Shown one piece after another: positions 61,601 to 64,000 of a stretch of DNA of 64,000 nt. Under the pieces are notes generated by a model. It searched no databases. It was given only the letters and a program-made list of their open reading frames with translations, and had not been told where the DNA came from. Numbering within the stretch: the first letter of the stretch is position 1; each line of letters starts with the position of its first letter. The position numbers and the translations under genes are program-made. This DNA comes from Lachnospiraceae bacterium (lineage in GTDB: Bacteria; Bacillota; Clostridia; Lachnospirales; Lachnospiraceae), in assembly GCA_900757145.1 (NCBI GenBank), contig CAAEMT010000031.1:1-64000 (forward strand). The letters are read 5' to 3'.

Positions 61601-61845
61601 CCCGCGTGCTTGGAAAACCGTCAGAAGGAAGCAGCGGGATTTTAGACGCGATTGGCGCCGGATACGTCAGCTATGTTATCAATACGCGGGCGATCCTGTC
61701 CGGAAAGCATTATGAAGACGGAGCAGCGATACGAAGCGCGGCAACACAGAACAATATCACCATGCTTACATCGCTTGATACGGTAAAAGTACTGTTAGAT
61801 GTTCTGGAGGAAGTGACGATAGGTGTGTCAACAATAGACGCGTAA
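58666..61845 (+). CDS. carB: Carbamoyl-phosphate synthase large subunit
   Basis: A 1059-residue protein with two homologous ATP-grasp halves (GSGPIVIGQAAEFDYAGTQ near residue 14 and GSGPIRIGQGVEFDY near 556), a central oligomerisation domain, and a C-terminal MGS-like allosteric domain (about 935-1059). It starts at a GTG behind GGAGGG. Arrangement and length are normal. It completes the CarAB enzyme with the gene upstream. Confidence 0.97.
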   Translation: MAKRTDLKKILVIGSGPIVIGQAAEFDYAGTQACLALKEEGYEVVLCNSNPATIMTDPAVADKVYMEPLTLEYVAKIIRHERPDAIVPGIGGQTGLNLAMQLEKKGILKECRVELLGTSSKSIERAEDRELFKELCERLGEPVLPSSTANTEEEAVRAARTIGYPVVLRPAFTLGGTGGGFADDEQEFLGLIKNALSLSPVHQVLIEKSIRGFKEIEYEVIRDANDTAITVCNMENLDPVGIHTGDSIVVCPSQTLTNKEYQMLRDSALKIIRALQVEGGCNVQFALDPESFQYYLIEVNPRVSRSSALASKASGYPIARVSAKISVGMTLDEIMLVNTPAAFEPALDYVVTKMPRFPFDKFTDADQKLGTQMKATGEVMSIGRTFEESLLKAVRSLETGAVHLYMEKFEEKDRKTLMEYIRNGTGDRIFAIAQLLRKGKSVSAVRDCTRIDWFFLDKMKKIIDLETELKENVGNKTLLHQAKKTGFADRTIGHLWNMTETDVYKMRKAYGIFPVYKMIDTCASEFESYVPYFYSTYEEENESVVDNRRKIIVLGSGPIRIGQGVEFDYSTVHAVKTIKEAGYEAIIINNNPETVSTDYTTSDKLYFEPLYIEDVMNVIELEKPDGIIASLGGQTAINLAEPLKERGVKLIGTDCEAIERAENRDAFEKLLSELGIPQPKGRAVTNIEEGVKAAEEIGYPVLVRPSFVLGGRAMQIVAKEEDLRNYLKTAVEIGEDKPVLVDKYIRGKEVEIDAVCDGTDVFVPGIMELVERTGIHSGDSISVYPTFSISKKVKETLLDYTKRLGIGIGIVGLYNIQFIVDKQEHVYIIEVNPRSSRTVPFLSKATGFFLADIATKVILGKSLKEQGIFTVYPEEKKRWYVKVPAFSFAKLSGMDAYLSPEMKSTGEAIGYDEKLHRAMYKAMIASGIRVQNYGTVVVTLADEDKKEALPLIRRFYDMGFNIEATSLTAEYLKQNKIRSRVLGKPSEGSSGILDAIGAGYVSYVINTRAILSGKHYEDGAAIRSAATQNNITMLTSLDTVKVLLDVLEEVTIGVSTIDA

Positions 61846-61861
61846 ACAGCAGGAGGGTACT

Positions 61862-63049
61862 ATGGTCAGACCAAACATGTTTTATAATGAATTAAAGGAG
61901 TCCTATCTTTTTTATAATATCGCTCAGAAAACGGGAGCTTATGTACAGCGGCATCCGGGAAAAGAACTTTTACGGATGGGGATCGGAGATGTTTCTTTAC
62001 CGTTATGTGACGCAGTGATCAAAGCACTGCATGAGGCAGTGGAGGATCAGGCTTCTAAAGACAGTTTTCACGGCTATATGCCTGAGTGCGGAGCGCCGTT
62101 TTTGAGGGAAACGATTGCGGAGCATTACGAAAAAAGAGGAGTTTATCTGTCTTCGCAGGAGGTTTTTATATCGAGCGGCGCAAGTGATGAGCTGGGGGAT
62201 ATTCTGGATTTGTTTGACCGCTCGAGCGCTGCGCTTGTTGTCGAACCGGCTTATCCGGCATATGTGGATGCTAATGTAATGGCAGGGAGAAGGATCGTAC
62301 ATCTGGCATCGGGAGAAGAAAACTGCTTTTTACCTGAACCAGACGAGAGGATTGAGGCGGACATCCTTTATATCTGTTCGCCCAATAACCCTACCGGTGC
62401 TGTTTTTTCAAGACAGCAGCTGCAGGCATGGGTAGATTATGCAAACACAAGAGGGGCTGTCATACTGTTTGACGCGGCATATGAAGCCTTTATCGAAGAT
62501 GAAATGCTTCCGCACAGCATATTTGAACTGGACGGTGCCAGAACCTGTGCGATTGAAATCTGTTCTATGTCAAAGACTGCAGGTTTTACGGGGACAAGGC
62601 TAGGCTATACGGTAATTCCCAAAGAGCTCGAACGAAACGGGATGAATTTCCATGATATGTGGGTACGCAACCGCACGACAAAAACAAATGGCGTGTCCTA
62701 TATTATACAGAAAGGCGGAGCTGCCGTTTTTTCAGAAGAAGGACAGAAACAGATACGGGAAAATATTCAGATTTATAAGAAAAACGCGAGGGTACTGATG
62801 AAAGCGCTTGACCGGCTTGGCATCTGGTATTGCGGAGGAAAAAACGCGCCTTATATTTGGCTTAAATGTCCAAATGGAATGGGAAGCTGGGAGTTTTTTG
62901 ATTATCTGCTCAATGAGATTCAGGTGGTAGGGACGCCTGGAGAAGGATTTGGAAGCTGCGGCGAAGGATATTTCCGGTTTTCTACATTTAGTTCGCCACA
63001 GGTGACGAAAGAAGCAGCAGAAAGGATGATCAGATTACTTTCGAAGTAA
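61862..63049 (+). CDS. dapL: LL-diaminopimelate aminotransferase family protein
   Basis: A PLP class I/II aminotransferase of 395 residues, closest in pattern to DapL, which makes LL-diaminopimelate from tetrahydrodipicolinate with glutamate. Visible: ELKESYLFYNIAQK and RMGIGDVSLPL at the start, SPNNPTGAVF, the PLP lysine in SMSKTAGFTGTRLGY, and the end motif VGTPGEGFG. It follows carB by 16 bp and is the only gene of the run that uses glutamate, not glutamine, as amino donor. Confidence 0.88.
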   Translation: MVRPNMFYNELKESYLFYNIAQKTGAYVQRHPGKELLRMGIGDVSLPLCDAVIKALHEAVEDQASKDSFHGYMPECGAPFLRETIAEHYEKRGVYLSSQEVFISSGASDELGDILDLFDRSSAALVVEPAYPAYVDANVMAGRRIVHLASGEENCFLPEPDERIEADILYICSPNNPTGAVFSRQQLQAWVDYANTRGAVILFDAAYEAFIEDEMLPHSIFELDGARTCAIEICSMSKTAGFTGTRLGYTVIPKELERNGMNFHDMWVRNRTTKTNGVSYIIQKGGAAVFSEEGQKQIRENIQIYKKNARVLMKALDRLGIWYCGGKNAPYIWLKCPNGMGSWEFFDYLLNEIQVVGTPGEGFGSCGEGYFRFSTFSSPQVTKEAAERMIRLLSK

Positions 63050-63199
63050 AACGAAAGTTCAGATGCGTATTCCTGCGGCCTGTTTAGATAAATTTTACTT
63101 TGTTTTCACAAGCAGGGGGTAGTTGATTTTACATGATTCGCGTAAACTGATCCTGCAGCGGGTGAGTACCGTGCTGTAAAAGAAAAAAGGGATGAGAAT

Positions 63200-64000
63200 A
63201 TGTGGAAGAAAGTAAAAGAAAAACTTATATCAAGACAGCTTGCAGCAGTATACGTTTCAATCGTATTATTTGCTGTGCTTCTGATTATTCCGACAGGATA
63301 TGAGGATGCTGAGATCTATAAGGATATGGATAAATGTGCCGCACTGGTACTTGAAACGGACGAGAGCCGGATCATTGATACAGGTCTGATAAGAAGCGGC
63401 GAGCAGAGCTGCCGCGTAAAGCTGCTTGGAGGCAGATTTAAGGGACGTGAAACGGATGCCTTTAATATGCTAAACGGTTCGCTCGAAAATGACAAGTTGT
63501 TTACGCCGGGAGATAAGGCACAGGTTGTCGTAAGCTATAGCGGCGATGAGATTATTTCGGTCAATATGATAGATCATTATCGCCTCCCGCTGGAAATCGC
63601 TCTGGCAATTCTTTTTATTTGTGTACTTATTGCTGTTGCAGGAAAACAGGGGATACGTGCAATCCTTTCGTTTTTTATTACGATCCTGATGATATGGAAA
63701 GTCTTGGTTCCTGCGTATTTAAACGGATATAATCCGATCGTGATGGGGATGATAATTACGGGAATACTGACTGTTGTGATCATTTCACTTGTATATGGCT
63801 TTGAACGAAGGACGGTGGCTGCCGTAAGCGGAGCTATGGCGGGACTTATTGTCACAGCGGTGTTTGGGGTAATCTTTACAGATGTATTTAAAATACACGG
63901 TGCGATCATGCCGTATTCGGAAAGTCTGCTCTACAGCGGCTATGCCGATCTGAACCTGACGAAGATATTTATGGCGAGTATATTTATCGGAGCTTCCGGC
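63200..64000 (+). CDS. YibE/F-like membrane protein, N-terminal part
   Basis: The frame starts at ATG 63200 behind AAGGGATG and stays open to the window end (267 codons), so the 3' part is missing. It has a first membrane helix (about 13-31), an extracytoplasmic beta-rich stretch (RVKLLGGRFKGRETDAFN, VVSYSGDEI), then several helices. This fits the YibE/F family (DUF of unknown function, possibly transport). It lies 150 bases after dapL, where I see no firm terminator or promoter. Confidence 0.75.
   Translation, partial: MWKKVKEKLISRQLAAVYVSIVLFAVLLIIPTGYEDAEIYKDMDKCAALVLETDESRIIDTGLIRSGEQSCRVKLLGGRFKGRETDAFNMLNGSLENDKLFTPGDKAQVVVSYSGDEIISVNMIDHYRLPLEIALAILFICVLIAVAGKQGIRAILSFFITILMIWKVLVPAYLNGYNPIVMGMIITGILTVVIISLVYGFERRTVAAVSGAMAGLIVTAVFGVIFTDVFKIHGAIMPYSESLLYSGYADLNLTKIFMASIFIGASG

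Noticed and set aside
1..64000. CRISPR arrays, insertion sequences, prophage genes, tRNA or rRNA genes
   Set aside because: No regularly spaced repeats, transposase or integrase frames, or cloverleaf/rRNA sequences were recognised by eye.

Overview
The window looks like chromosomal DNA of an anaerobic, spore-forming member of the Clostridia, most likely Lachnospiraceae. Evidence from sequence: frequent GTG/TTG starts behind strong AGGAGG sites, a SigK-type sporulation sigma factor, archaeal-type split glutamate synthase, type III glutamine synthetase, DapL-type lysine biosynthesis, RNase J/YlbF, IreB, and DUF134/Mrp/NifX iron-sulfur genes. The family assignment is inference; no rRNA gene is present. 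No tRNA, IS element, prophage or CRISPR array was seen.

Layout. 1-8010: protein folding and RNA modification (dnaK end, dnaJ, prmA, rsmE, a FUSC-like membrane protein, a double-ACT protein, cysteine desulfurase, thiI). 8047-8277: a divergent HPr-like protein on the minus strand. 8365-14879: mtaB, then an ireB-ruvX-DUF1292-RNase J-YlbF-trmR-trhP run (translation and RNA metabolism). 15059-15949: an unknown secreted protein. 16107-19243: DUF134 regulator, two NifX-like proteins and two ferredoxin-bearing MinD/Mrp ATPases behind a striking palindromic operator. 19413-25292: DegV, a MerR regulator, and a GNAT plus heterodimeric ABC exporter driven by a MerR-type promoter with a 19-bp spacer. 25303-25980: sigK, whose ribosome binding site lies in a terminator-like hairpin. 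26082-28490: Sfp-type PPTase, homocysteine methyltransferase, HAD phosphatase. 28717-33945: five-gene nickel/peptide-family ABC importer. 34110-35033: an AT-rich Fic gene. 35259-37175: hflK-hflC. 37233-43244: phosphate starvation block (Pho-box-like repeats, circularly permuted PstS, PstC, PstA, PstB, PhoU, alkaline phosphatase).

43273-63049 is the most remarkable part: a nitrogen region built almost entirely from glutamine-making and glutamine-using enzymes. On the minus strand lie gltB1-gltB2-gltB3 (split glutamate synthase), glnA (GSI) and an ANTAR antiterminator with a degenerate receiver. Divergently on the plus strand lie glnN (GSIII), asnB, pyrG, glmS, purF, carA, carB and dapL, tightly spaced. 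Both divergent transcripts start with a leader holding a hexaloop hairpin with the identical loop AAAGGC, mutually exclusive with an intrinsic terminator. This fits ANTAR-controlled antitermination. The arrangement suggests that one RNA-binding regulator sets glutamine synthesis together with the main glutamine-consuming amidotransferase reactions. The window ends in a YibE/F-like membrane protein gene.
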